From assembly GCF_036417845.1 (NCBI RefSeq), contig NC_089978.1, positions 126,758,183-126,822,182 of the forward strand: DNA of 64,000 nt, in the 5' to 3' direction. Source of the stretch: Apteryx mantelli. Taxonomy: Eukaryota > Chordata > Aves > Apterygiformes > Apterygidae. Below are positions 46,001 through 58,749 of this stretch, piece after piece. Numbering within the stretch: the stretch's first letter is position 1; every line of letters begins with the position of its first letter. Both the position numbers and the translations under genes were made by a program. The notes under the pieces were generated by a model that saw only the letters and a list, made by a program, of their open reading frames with translations, did no database searches and had not been told where the DNA came from.

Positions 46001-46847
46001 AGCTCCCAATAAAGCCAAAGGACAGACGGATGGAAAGGTTCATCCAAAGGTCAGTTCAGAGGAGAGCTCTAACTGAAGTACTGCAGCTGGTATTCTGGAA
46101 AAACCCATCTACCTCCAAAAAAAGCATGCTGCCTAACACAGGCTAATGCTGAGGGGAGTGGTGTGAATAGGATGTGTGTTACACATTTATGACAAATGCC
46201 TCTCCTAGCCTGTTTATTCAAGTGTCTAACTTCTTTTTTCTTTTTCTCATATGAAAATAGAAAAATTTTAGTCTAATTACCATTTATCCCAAAGAAGTTT
46301 TAGCTGGGAAGTTTAAAAGACAATTCTAAGATACAGATTTCCTTTTGTAAAGACGGCGGTAAGGCCAACATGTTATGGAAGTGGGTAGTAAGTACAGTTT
46401 GGAGCCAGAGCCAGTGAGGACTGTTCTGTTCATTGATTTATCCCTTGGTTTCTAATTAAATCAAAATGTTCTTATGAAAGGGGGAACTACATTGCAGAGG
46501 CCAGGTAAACATGTTCTACAGGTCTGAAAAATGAGACGGTATAAACAGAGCAACTTCCAAACACCTACACTATGTAAAACTATAATGTCCTCAACTTACT
46601 TTCAAAGACCTTCCTCAGTGGCATGCAATACAAATGGTATCAAGAGGATCTATCACTGCATTGCTGCTAAACGGTCACACAGTCTTGCTAGCATGTGCCC
46701 CTGCTTAAGACTCCTGATATTCTTGTCTTCTGATCTATTCCTACCTCCCTGCACTTGGAATAGTGTGTTCAACATTGAAGATATGTGATGCATACATAGA
46801 ACAAACACTGAAAAACACAGGTTTATATTTCACATATTTACAGGTTT
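43011..46847. other. Intergenic region between TFG promoter and ADGRG7 3' end
   Basis: AT-rich sequence with a GTTT-repeat near 43066-43085. No coding exon, named repeat or RNA gene is recognised. The ADGRG7 3'UTR should occupy its right end; an AATAAA on the - strand (TTTATT at 46213-46218) lies about 630 bases past the stop and is a possible end. Confidence 0.55.
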
Positions 46848-47071
46848 CTACCTGTGGTTAGATAAGGTAGACAAGGAAATATCTTCTGAAGAAGTTTCGG
46901 ATGGTCTGAAAGTTTCCTTTGCATGTTTTGCAAGTTGTGATTTTGAAACATAGTAAGTTTTTGAATGCAGGTACACTGGTATCTCTGACACTGAGAAAAA
47001 GGAAACACTTCAGAAACTTTTTTCTTGAAGACTGGCGATCTGAAAGTGTACAGAATACAAATCTGAAGTCC
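46848..47071 (-). pseudogene. ADGRG7: ADGRG7 terminal exon (end of TM7 and tail)
   Basis: The acceptor is ctccacag. It starts in frame as GLQICILYTFRSPVFKKKV, but the conserved-looking acidic tail SETSSEDISLSTLSN, ending at TAG 46850-46848, lies in a different frame. The 224-base length is not a multiple of three although the exon starts at phase 0, so at least one indel is likely. The site cannot be placed because the tail is poorly conserved. Confidence 0.72.
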
Positions 47072-48085
47072 CTGTGGAGTAAATGAAAGCCCAGAGTTAA
47101 TATTTTACTGATAAAACCAGAAGAGATTGGTCAGTATGATTTGACTTGAAAAATAGCTGCAACAATAGTTTTCCGTAACCACTGACAATGAAGTTAATAC
47201 CTTGAAATACACACAGTATTTTCAATGGGAAAATTATTCGATGGAACTATGCTGTAGTTGCATGACTTGCACGTTGCAATGGATTAGCTAGCATGTCTCA
47301 GAATGACATTATTGCCCTCTACTGAATAGGATGAATATAAGACCTGCCTGAGTATGCCATGAGCAGGAAATGAAGTGGTGCCTTATCAGCACTTCAAGCA
47401 GACACACACAGAGGAAAAGTGGGACTTCTGTATTTCCATACCACTTCTTCTAAATTCCCATCTCAAGCATTAATCATGAGCATCCTGGGTAAAAAAGAAA
47501 GGGCTCATGGTTTTAAATAGATGGGTCTGTGTTCTGTCTCTGTTCATGATTTCAGGCTGAAATCATGGAGTATAATCCATATACCCAATAGTATAGTGAT
47601 AACCACTTTGGGACTTTTTGCACAGAGAGTTTTCAGATCTAATCCCCATTGGTGCTAAGGGCCTCAGTTTTCAGTAAATCAAGCAGATAGTAAACAGTTT
47701 AAGATCTGGGCACAAGGGAAGTTTTTCTCAAACCATGAAGCTCTTGCTTCCCTGAGACTCTTTCCCACAGCTGATGGAGAAGTTTTTTCCTGATACTCAC
47801 TCTGAATATCACTTTACATATCATTTGGTATAGGAGAAGCCACCCAGACAAAAAGATCTTTTCAATGGTGACCTTGAAATAAAATACCGCAGTGATTTGC
47901 ACTATGAGAAATGTTTTATGAGTGACAAACAAGAATGATAGCATCCCTTTCTGAACAAAAATTCCAGATCTCTGTAACCCTTTTCAAACAAATCCCCAGG
48001 CTATACCAAGCTATAGGACAAATAAATCGGACAGCTTTTTTCCCCAGTATCTCAATTATCAGTCTCAGAATTATTAAATATTTAC

Positions 48086-48242
48086 CTGGGTAACATTCAA
48101 AATGCAGAACACATAGCTGAAAATGAGACTTGTTTCCTCATGATTTATTAGCATCATGTAGCCTACTGTCCAGGTGATTCCGAGCACTACAACTATAGAG
48201 ATAGTGCCAAGCATCTTTTTCATGAATGAATCCTTTTTATTC
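48086..48242 (-). pseudogene. ADGRG7: ADGRG7 exon j (TM6-TM7)
   Basis: The acceptor is gctctctag and the donor CCAG|gtaaat. The intact frame reads KKMLGTISIVVVLGITWTVG (TM6), then LIFSYVFCILNVTQ (TM7 start). Confidence 0.9.
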
Positions 48243-49264
48243 CTAGAGAGCAAACAAACAAAAAAATCTTTCTCCGTACCACCTGTTACCTTATTGAGCT
48301 TTAAACATGTTATTTTATTTATTAAAGGCTATATCCCAAATAGTTATTTCTCAGGTGAGTTGAGAACATATGCCTTCCTACATTTGTTTGAATCCTCATC
48401 CATAAAAGAAATCCTGAAAGAGAAATCTGTGCAAGCTTATCTGAATGATCTGTGTTTAGAATATGTATCTGGAACATATCTTACTTTAACAACTTCAAAA
48501 AGTAAGATTTGCCAAGGAAACAGGAAGCAGTAAGAATGAATGTGTTAGCTATTAGAAGTTTTTAGAAAATGAAGAAACTTAATCCAAATGTCCTCAATTT
48601 TCAGTATAAGAATAAGCTGCCAATGAAGTTTGGACATCCAATTTCTCCCAGGTCTGAGAGGAGTCAGAGATGAGGTATTCTGGTTTGCTCCAAGCCTGAA
48701 AATTATATATAAAAGAAATGAAAAAATGATACAAAGTTTTGCTGAACATATCAGCTCTATGAGTTAAAAAAATTTAAAAAATTCCCTTTTAAATTAATAC
48801 AAATATCACTGCAGAATCTGTGACACTTAGCTTGTGACAATACATTGAGTGTATATGTAAAATTGAGCAAGTAAACCTACTTTAAATCTTCTAGAGAACT
48901 GGCCTGATATTCAGATGTCTGAGAATCCATAATTCTCATTTGGCTGGACCTGGTTCTGCTCTCACTTACATTGATTTAAATTGAGGATAACCTTTATTGA
49001 AGTCAAGTTGAGTAACACTCCAACCCCCTCAAAAAAGAAAAAGGCAGCAAAAGCCTGCAATATGTTCAATGAAATGTAATTGTACAAAGAACACAATCTG
49101 ACCCACTGGAGTAGTGGAATTAATTTTCTGAATGCTTTAAAAATACATTTCTTTAGAACAAAAGATTTCATCAAAAATCTGAGTTCCTGGCAAGAATGTC
49201 TAAGCTCATGACAAGAGAGTGAAGAATTATTCTGAAAACTCTGAGGAGCTCTATGCCAGCTCAC

Positions 49265-49426
49265 CTTGTCAAATTCTTGTTATCCCTCCATATCACTGAG
49301 ACTGTGATGTTGATGAAGATGATAAAGTTAAACAGGAGTATGAGTGCTACTGGCAGTAGGAATGACCACAACATAGGCTTTTCTGTGCTAAAATCCTGAT
49401 TTTCAAACAGTGCTGCAAGCCAGCAA
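49265..49426 (-). pseudogene. ADGRG7: ADGRG7 exon i (TM5)
   Basis: The acceptor is atttaaag and the donor CAAG|gtgagc. The intact frame starts with the ECL2 motif CWLAALFENQDFSTEKP and continues into TM5 (MLWSFLLPVALILLFNFIIF). Confidence 0.9.
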
Positions 49427-50406
49427 CTTTAAATATAAAGAGAGGCTATTTCAAAAGATTCATTAGGCACATTTTTCAGAATACAAAACCAAAACAAAAT
49501 AATTTATCACTTCCCATTCTGAAGGGCCTCACAGGGCTTTCTAGACCTTGTTAGCCCATCTCCGAAAGGCAGCCATTCCCTGAGAGCTGAGGGCATTTGA
49601 TCATGCCTTTCTCTGCAGAGTGCAAAGTGATTTTATCAGACAAACTGCATAGGGAAATGTAAGGTGGAATATAACTATCCAAACAGGTATCTGGCCAGCA
49701 TGTGCAAGTTTATCTTTAGTGTATATATGATAATAGAGCTAAAGAATAATAAGGGAAGACCTAATGGACAAAGGTTGAAACAAAAATGGGAAAAAATTTA
49801 GGCAGATGGGATTACCCTGAAATAATCCTTTCTTCTTTTTTTTGTGGATAAATAATCTCAGAAAGAGGTCAACACCCCCTAAATGACCATCACGAGATGA
49901 CCACCACGGGTAAAGGGGCTTGTGTTTACATCTATTCTGAAAGAAGTCTACCTCTGTTCTATATTGTCCACTGTCACCAAGGTACGTTGCAAGCATAATA
50001 GCCAGCTTTGGGATGCTGGCACTCAGATGAGGGCAGATGCCAAAAGCATACAGCAATTAGGGATATCAGTTATGTTGGCCAGAAAGCTTTAAGGTAAATG
50101 GGATGATTAAGCTTATGTACTGAAATACAGTTATGCACTTAAATGAATGTCTTGAATTTCAGCTAGACCAAGAGCACTCCCAATCTCCATTTAAAGCCAC
50201 ATGGGAGCTTACAGGAGCATTCAAGGCAGATGTGTGATTTAGTATCCAGAATCCTTAGTGAGGAAAAACTGCATTTTCTTATAGTGGAAGTTTAGCTTGA
50301 GTGAAGAGTTTTCTTTAAGTACGGGTAATAAATCTAGAATGGCATTAATAATAAGCCAGCATAAAAGGTATGGGATAGCAAGTATCTTAATAATTCATTT
50401 ACTTAC

Positions 50407-50488
50407 AATTCTTCCTGTCAGTAGTTTAATGCTTTTCCTTCTCTATAAGTAGTTCCAAGTGTTATTGCAATGACTATAGCGGGGATTC
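50407..50488 (-). pseudogene. ADGRG7: ADGRG7 exon h (TM4) with TGA
   Basis: The acceptor is ttaattag and the donor AATT|gtaagt. It reads GIPAIVIAITLGTTYREGKA, then LNY, then TGA at 50420-50418, then QEE. Family members have arginine at this position as I recall, so CGA to TGA by CpG decay is the likely change (inference). Confidence 0.87.
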
Positions 50489-52055
50489 CTAATTAATAGG
50501 AGAGACATCAGCAGTTTATTGTTCACTTGCATAGATGTACCTTATCCCCCCTCTACAGAAATAGCTACTTGCCTCCTAAAATCCATAGATTTTAAGACCT
50601 GTGCTTCATCTGCCTTGCACTAAGCTAAGTGGGTATCCATAGCCTACAGGAAAAGGCAGGACTGGGGGCTGTGAGCAGTATTTTTCTGAGAACAGCTCAT
50701 GTCCATACCTTGTTCGTTTCTTGCCTTCAGAGAGCTTCAACACAGCTTCCAGAGATGACTCTTCTGGTAACAGAACCAGCTCTTTTCTGTGCTGTAGCTG
50801 ACTTATCACAGCCGTGCAAGCCTACCCCCTTGTCTGCAGGGGAAACTAATTTAAGATAATTCTGCTCCAAGCACTGTTATATTTCATACGAATTTGATGC
50901 AGAGAGTACTTTTTTTTTCTCAGAGAAATGAAGTTACTTCCTTGATCCCTTTGCATCACTTTGTGTTTTCCGGCTCCCCTGACTACCTGTTAGAAGTTTA
51001 AGCTGCACGTCTCATGGGAAGGAGGCCCCACACAAGCTTTTGTCCAGGAGATAAACATGCTCCTTAAGGGCTGTTCCTGTTCTTTCCCTCCTTCAGCCTT
51101 ACTACAGATCTTCCAGACTGCCCAGTATTTACTCTACTCTCGAACTCTGAAATGCAGTGAATCAGAATCATGCTATTTTGCACATGTGTAATGAATCATA
51201 AGACACAGTGGAGAACCTAATGCTGGGTTGTCATGCAATATACACCACAGAGCAGAGTGTCATTTAGCCAGGCAGCTTTCACTGGGCATTTTCTGGCTTG
51301 TGCGTGCAGTCTGAAGTCTAAAAGCTTTAGCGGAATTGCCTCTATCCCCACCCAAATGCAAGACATAATAATAAATTAATTGGAATCTAAAACTGTTTAG
51401 TAGATGCCATCAGAATCAATATACCACAAAAGTTGAATACATAGTGGGCCAAAGGCAGATATTCCTGTATACTGTATTAGAATAGTGTCTTGAAGGAAGC
51501 TGAGATTTACCTTACTTAGTGTCTGTGTCTGCATTCTTCAGTCCTCCAAGTAGTTCCCCTTCAGCTTGCAATGTAGCTGCTAATTGCTATAAAGTCTTAA
51601 GGATGTGCTCATTGCTTATTAATAAATAATGTAACAAATAATGTAAGTCAGTTCTGCTTCTGGATGCACACAAGGCTCTGGCTGAGATCAAAAGGGCCAG
51701 AGAATAATTTTACTTCCCATATACAATCACTGTATCTGAAAGATTTTTTCCTTCAGTTGACAGAAACAGATTGTTGAATGTCTTGGTTACTGAGAAATTT
51801 CTGCTGCATGCAACAGACCTACGCTGCTGAGCTGATGAGCAAGCTATTGATTTCCGTGCCACATCGGGACAATGACAACAAATTCAGATTATACCAGTAG
51901 TGTAAGCAGTAACTGGAGATTACTTATTAAACCACAGTGGCTAACTCGGGACACTGACTGTAATTGCTGTCTACTGGTCTAATACTTTTACAACCCTCCC
52001 TGAACGTACTGATACTTTGGCATGAGATTGCTATATATATGACTTTAAATCTTAC

Positions 52056-52418
52056 CCCATCCAATTACTGACATGGTTACAACGAAGCGTCCAGGAAGCG
52101 GCTTCATGACTAAGCAGCAGTAAGTACAATTGTGCAGAACGGAGTGCTGTCCACATAAATGTTGCCAACAAAAAGTAATGCAGTAGGACTGCCACAACTG
52201 TACACCAAGGGTCTGCAGGAGGATTTACCAAATCAGATGTGAGTAAGGTATTATTGGTGGTGTCATAAGTCTGATATTGCTGGTCATATCTGGTGGTATC
52301 ACTGCTGTGATTCCTGGCATTTCAGTTCTCAATTCCGGAGATGAAGATGATGTTAAAAATTAGCATAGAGAAGCAGAGACTCACTAACATCCACGTTATT
52401 GAGGACTTTCGAGTTTTC
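52056..52418 (-). pseudogene. ADGRG7: ADGRG7 exon g (TM2-TM3) with TGA and frameshift
   Basis: The acceptor is actaacag and the donor TGGG|gtaaga. TM2 reads SSITWMLVSLCFSMLIFNII, then FISGIEN, followed by TGA at 52324-52322. The frame continues to TM3: WCTVVAVLLHYFLL, then WTALRSAQLYLLLL, and then loses phase. The conserved MKPLPGRFVVTMSVIGWG appears two bases out of step. The exon is 363 bases; 365 would satisfy the flanking phases, agreeing with a 2-base loss near 52106-52114. Confidence 0.9.
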
Positions 52419-55400
52419 CTGTTAGTAGAAATACATTTGGAGAAAAAGTAAAGCAAAATAAGAAAAGTTATAAAATACTTCCTCATTTTCTGAAGCTTAC
52501 TTGCATATAGAGGAAGCAAGCTAGGGTATGCAATCTTTAATACAGAGAAAAAACAAAGCTGTAACTTTTTGCAGAGTTCTACGATGTTGTTACTCTTGCA
52601 CAACTTACCAAATTTGTCAGTAGTGTCTGATTCAAGTACTGCAGAGAATACTCAGCACCTTTGAGGACTGTGCCCTTTCCAACAGCATTTGGGATGCATT
52701 TTCTTTTTTCCTCTCTGCAGTTTTTAGAATCATTCTCTTCAGTGTTGAGAGGTGAAATAACATAAGAGAAGTATTTCTAAACACTCTTCAAGGTACAAGA
52801 GAATAACCCTACACTTTCAAATTCTATCTTATAAATGCATTTGAAAGGTAGAGTCTGGAAGCTCCTACAAGTTTAAATATGTATACATTGACCTTGAGGG
52901 AATTACTTCAAATCTACATAAGTGCAAGCAAGATGAGAAGCTTGCATTCATCTATGATAGCTACGACTCTGTTGGCATGACTTTGCTCCTTGTTCAAATG
53001 AGCATCTGAGAGTCACATGGCACTTAATTATGGGCATGTCTATCAAGGAAGTTTGCTGTAATCATATTTGAATGAAGTAATTTGCAATAAAATGGTAACA
53101 CAAGCAATGTAGATAAACATTTACATTTAATCATGATGCTTTGAAATCACCTGTTATGAACAGGCATTTTATATATGCCATTTCATTGTTCAAAGGCAAT
53201 GAAGTATAGGACTGAGTATAGAAACTATCAAATAGGGAACAGAAAGCAGAGCAATATTTAAATAGAATAGCAAAAGGAGAACATGAAGAGTGATATACAT
53301 GCTTCTATGTGAATGCTAAAAGTCCAAGAAATAAGACAGAGAACTGGAATGGCTATCCTTAAACGAAGACATCAACATAACAGGCATATTGGTAATTGGC
53401 TAGAAGAAAGATAACTGATGGGGCATTGTAATACTAGGGTACAGAGCATAGAGGAAAAAAAAAGTAGATCAGACTGATGGCAGAGTACTCTTATACGTTA
53501 AAAAAGCCTAGTGTCAGTGTAATGAACTAACCATCTCATCAAGTAGCATGGACCAACACAGGAATAATGTAGCACTGGACCTATATTATCACCTCCCTGA
53601 CCAAGGTAGTAACACAGACTGAGACATACCAAGAGAGAGCAGAGCAGCAGTGGGGAAAATACAACAGTAACGGGAGACTGCTGTTGCCCTCCTGTAGACT
53701 GGGCAAATGTCCCACTAGAACATAACTCAGAAGTGACATCGTTAGACACGATCATGGGAGCCCACGGTAAAAGGATCAGCTCTTGATATGATCCACAGTA
53801 GCACACAGTGCCTGCTTTATGATCTTGTAGCTGGTGAGCTGCCCTGCAGTAAAAGCCGTAACATATCTAGATTGACCATTCCTGTAGGAAAAACAGAAAC
53901 CAAAACATCCACCACAGTTATGCTCACCTTGACTAAAGGGGAACTACGTATAACAAGGCAGATCATCAAACGAAGTTAAAAGGGGCAGCCAAGAGAAATA
54001 AACCCTTACAGGCAGCATGGAGACTACTTAATGATACTATGTTGGAAGCCTGTAGCAGACAAATACCAGGAAATATCTGAGAAAAGACAAGAGGAAGCTG
54101 ACATACCTAAGCAGAAGGAAGATTAGCAGATGCAAGTAAGTATTGTCCAGAAAACTGAAGTGATGTGCTAATGAAGAAAATCAAAACCTACACCCTGGCA
54201 AATTAGATGTAAAAATATAAAAAGAGTTTGAGGAAAAATGAGCAAAAGGCATTAAATCTAATAATAAATCTTTCTTGAAACATACCAGAACCAAGAGGCC
54301 TCCCAGAGACTCTGTACAGCCAATAGATGATTAGAGTATAAAAGAAGTCCTCAGATGGGGAAAGGATCTCAAAGGAGAACTTTGTGAGTGCTTCATCAGT
54401 AGATCTGTCTTAAATTGCAGTAGCTTTGGAAGAGTTTATGGAATGAAGAGGCAAAAAGAATAGCAACAAGCCACAAGGAACAAACAGCACTCATCCAGGA
54501 GTCTTGATGGAGCTTAAGGATGAAATAACTGAGCTAGTAACAGTGCTGTGTAACCTCTCATGTAAAATCAATGTGGTACATGAGGACTGGAGGGTGTTAA
54601 ATGTCATGTTGCTTTTAGAGTTCCTGGCCTGTAAATCTGACATCTTTACTGAAAAAAATAGCAGAAACTATACAAATTTTAAAAAGGCTTGCTCACTAGG
54701 TGGACAAATATGATGTACTTGAAGAGAGTGTGGCTTTTGTAAAAGAAGGTCCTTCCTCACCAAACTATTGGAGTTTTCTGAAAAATTCAGCAAGCATGTG
54801 GCTAAGGCTCACACAGTCAGCACAGGCCTGGTTTCCCCAAAGCTTTTTCAGAAAGGTCTCTCACCAAAGACTTTTACAGAAGGTCATAGCCATGGCAAAA
54901 AGGGGAAGTCCTTGCATGGATAAACTGTTGCTTAAACAATATGAAACAGAGGCTGGGAGCTAAGCAGTCATTTCTGGTGAGCTCACTAATGCAATTCTGC
55001 AGAGACCTGTGGTAGGACCCTCACTGTTCAAAGTTTTCATTATAAAGCTGGATATGAAGTAAGCAACAAGGCAAAGTTTGCTGCTGATATTAAGTCATGC
55101 AGGTGGTACAGCCAAGGGCAGCTGTGAAGAATTGCAGAAAGCTGTTATGAGACTGAATGGCTGGGCACTAAGATGCAATGAAATTCATATAGAGAAATGT
55201 AAAATGAATCACGTGGGGAAAAAAAACTTCTGATCTGACATATAAAAGCACAGGCTTGTTCCATTCAGGAGTGAAATCTTGGGATGATACTGGATAATTT
55301 CACAAAATACACCCACTCAGTGCACAGGACTGGTCAAAAAAAGCAGATCAAATGTTAAAAATGATTAGGAAGAGGCAGAAAAAGCCAAACAGAAAACATC

Positions 55401-57293
55401 CTTATGCCACTTACACATTCATAGCAGAGCTTAAAAAATTTAAGAAAAGAACAAGAGAAAAGAGACAGCTGTGGGGAGATGTGATACAGGTCAGCAAAGT
55501 CTGAAATAGCATGGAGGGCATGGCTACAGATCAGCTGATCAGTCTCTTTTGATACAAGAACTGGGATGCTTTGAGTGAAGCTAATAGGAGCCAGTTTCAA
55601 ACTACACAAAATAGGCAGTTCTTTTTGCACTATAGAACTCCTTGCCAAAAAAAGCAGATGCTGAAAGTTTATATGGGCTCAAAGTGGGATTGGACAAATT
55701 CACAGAAGAAAAATCCTTTGCAACTTTCTAAATAAAAGGAATCACAGCCTATAGAGAAAGTCCCTGAACTGCACAAGCTTGGAGATTTGGGAGAATGCTG
55801 GGAAGAAATAGCATATATATTTTCCCTGTTCTTATGCTCTGTCACAGCCCTGAGCAAATCTCCCTCCAAAAAGGGGTTTGACTGCCGGTGCCAAAAGCCA
55901 GCTCTGATATGGCACAACTGGATAACCTTGGGTCAGACTCTCATAAAAACAGCTAAGTTATGAGCAAGAGCTGCAAGAAGTCCCATGTGGAGCCTCCCCT
56001 CTGCTCAGGAGCTGCATTAAAGCCCAGGTGCTTGTCCCTGCTCCTCACTTGAGCTATGTTACTGCATATGGCCCTGACTTACTTTCTCTAGGCATCTCCT
56101 TTTACTATAAACTGCTCATTGTACTGGCTAGGTAGGTCTTCAGTCTGACCCAGCACAGCTGCTCTTATGTTCCTATGCACTCCAGAGTCATCCTTTTGCT
56201 TTGCGCTTTTCTGGAATTTCTGCTGGAAAGCAGGGGGATTGTGGAGTTGAACATACAAGCTCCAGTGGAGTCCACTGCCCAGCCTGAAAGTGCTATCGGG
56301 GAGAAAACATTAGCAGATATTGTTATTCACAGAGTGGTGAAGATAAAGAGGCTGTGGTAAGCGTATTTATGAGCCATGCATTATCTTCCCAAGCAAGGAA
56401 TAAAGTCACCTGGGGAATAGGACAGCGATGCTGACCGAGTGTTTCCATCACAGTTTCATTCACTGAATCACCACTTCTTGCCTCAAATTCACAGGCCCGT
56501 GAGGAACCCACCTAGAGCTCACCTTGACTGACAGCAACAAAACGCCTACATGAGAGCACCCCTTCATTTCCAGAGGCATCTGAGCATTGATCTCTGCAAG
56601 TTTGCCGCCAGTCAGGAGCTAATCACTCCGGGACTGGTAGACTAGCCTCCAGGGCTGTAGTCATGGTAGTGCGTTTTGCTATCAATTTAGGCTATTCTTC
56701 ATTTTCCTGATCGTAAGACTGGGCTGTGCATCAAAAGCTAAATAGACACGTTCAGCTGAATGATGAGAAATACGTGCTTCACAGGAGGCTTCAGCATTCA
56801 TCATCAGGAAGGAATATTTTTTCATGGGGTACTTTTGATATCCTGTTGTGCTTTGCACAACACAAGCCAGAGCGATGGAAAGACTTTTCTTGTCAGTGGT
56901 CATGCCCAGCTTTTCCTACGAAAGGCTTGGCCTTTTACCAAACTGGGCTCTTAGGTATCCTGTTACATCACCTCTTTTCAAATCTAATATTTTTTAGTAT
57001 GGATTTCTCAAATAATAATCATATGTATAAATATCCTCATGTTAAAAGAGGGAAAGAGTAACAGAAAAGTTAAAATCACATCCAGGTGAGTGGCATGGCT
57101 GAGACATTGCTTAACTTTGCTTTAACCAGTAAGCCACACTTACTAACAAACTACACTACATGATTAGCTCATTTTTTTGTATTACTTGCTAATCGATAAT
57201 ATTGCTACTTTCTCTGTTTTCCCCTCAAACTATATACAGAGAAAGATATTTTAACAGCATGAAATATTTATAGTTTTACATCTTCACTCTTAC
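52419..57293 (-). other. ADGRG7: ADGRG7 intron f-g
   Basis: Intron of about 4.9 kb, more than half of it the LINE at 53295-56178. The remaining parts are AT-rich and hold nothing recognised. Confidence 0.7.
53295..56178 (+). mobile_element. Decayed CR1/L3-type LINE, about 2.9 kb, endonuclease to 3' end
   Basis: Successive landmarks of an old amniote CR1-group LINE appear in order on the + strand. They are an endonuclease start (gtgaatgctaaaagtcc, ctgatggggcattgtaatac), a later endonuclease motif (LYYHLPDQGSNTD near 53580-53620), reverse-transcriptase remnants (AKFAADIK near 55074-55096, where the family has KFADDTKL), an RT C-terminal remnant (gaactccttgccaaaa near 55636), and a 3' tail (gtctgacccagcacagctgc, then tcttatgttcctatg to 56178). 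Frameshifts and stops are frequent throughout; no frame longer than about 90 codons remains. It lies in the ADGRG7 intron between exons f and g, antisense to that gene. The family name is inferred from memory of turtle, crocodile and bird copies. Confidence 0.75.
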
Positions 57294-57406
57294 CTAGTGA
57301 AGATCTGAAACAAAATGGTAATGACCAGACCAGCAATGGACAATCCAATACCAATGTAAGAGATATACTCCAAAGGTTTTGCATAATTATATTTGATCTG
57401 GAAGGC
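57294..57406 (-). pseudogene. ADGRG7: ADGRG7 exon f (TM1)
   Basis: The acceptor is tttctag and the donor CTAG|gtaaga. The intact frame reads AFQIKYNYAKPLEYISYIGI, then GLSIAGLVITILFQIFTR: a clear first transmembrane helix directly after the GPS and tethered-agonist region. Confidence 0.9.
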
Positions 57407-58749
57407 CTAGAAAACAATTTGTATCAGTTATAAGATGAGCAGACATAATTTTCCTTCTACAATTGTGTGTTTCTAGTTGCACGTTGAAATGAAAATATTT
57501 TTGTAAAGTTATGACTGTTGCTTGCCATTGCCAAAATTTTCAGATAACACAGAAATATTCTGGACAATCAAGGCTAGAGAAGCTCCAAGAGAGACTTAAC
57601 AATGTGAATCAACTATTTAGCAAAATAGCATATTAAATTATTCATAAACAAATGCAAGGTGACACAGATTGGAAAGAGTAGCTTTAACTTTTTGTACTGA
57701 CATGCACTCTGAATTTTGACTAGTAAGGACTAGTTGTAAAGAATTACTAATCAAAATCAGTCCTTGTTTGTACAGTGGCAATAAAGCAGCAAACAAAATG
57801 TAAATGTATTCAGTGAAACAGAAAAAACTGTTGTCTTTGTGTAGATGGATACGAATCTTCTCTTAGAAGATCATCTTGTCATCTTGTTTGAAAATGTTAT
57901 GCAAATATAGTCATCTTATTCAAAAATGTTATTCATAACATAAAAGGAAGTCTAGAAATAAGTAAATATTAGAAATATGGAAATGCTGATCTGTGAACAC
58001 AGATTAAAAAGAAATTTTGAAATCCTGGCGCTACTGAAGTCAATGGCCAATATGCAATTTTAGCCAGGGAAGGTTTCATGTAGAGAAGTTGAAACAAATA
58101 CATATATTGCCTCTCTGTCAGAGAGGCAGTCATTCCTAAGTAGTCTTGCACAAGAGGAAAATATGTAAAACTAAATGATAGCAGACTTAATATTTACAAA
58201 GTAATTACTTTTTATAAACATATAAGTAAAGGAAATAGTTAGTGCTGAGTGCTTTGAGTTGTTTACTCAGCATAAGGAAGTGCCACACAGACAGCTGAGC
58301 TAACACAGGCACCAGCCTACTTTATTGTTGGTCTCAGGGCACTTTCGGGTTTAGACACACATTTATTTAACAACCAGCTGCAGCAATTTAGGTGCAGTGC
58401 CAGAGGCTACCACAGCTGAGCAAGGGGAATAAATTGTGCCAGCACTTCCCTGCTGCTGGGGTGCAAAGTTGGGTGGGTTTAGCTAGAATTTATGTCAGAG
58501 GAAACCAGAACTTCCAGCAGCCTGGGGAGCTCCCACATGTCCCAGTTTGCCAACTCTGCCACAGGTCGTCTTAAAGGCCATGGGGGAACACAGGGAAGTG
58601 CCATAGGGGTCATCTTCAATGCCTGTGTCTTCTAGCTCGGTGAATGCACACGTAAGCCCTTATATTGACATTCTGGTCTTATAAGTCAAAGAACAATTGG
58701 AAAAAAATAAACCCAGCCTCATCCTGTTCAAGAAGGAGCGATGCTCTAC

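Noticed and set aside
54504-54963. Two open frames on the + strand that could be taken for small genes
   Set aside because: They are parts of the decayed LINE spanning about 53295-56178.
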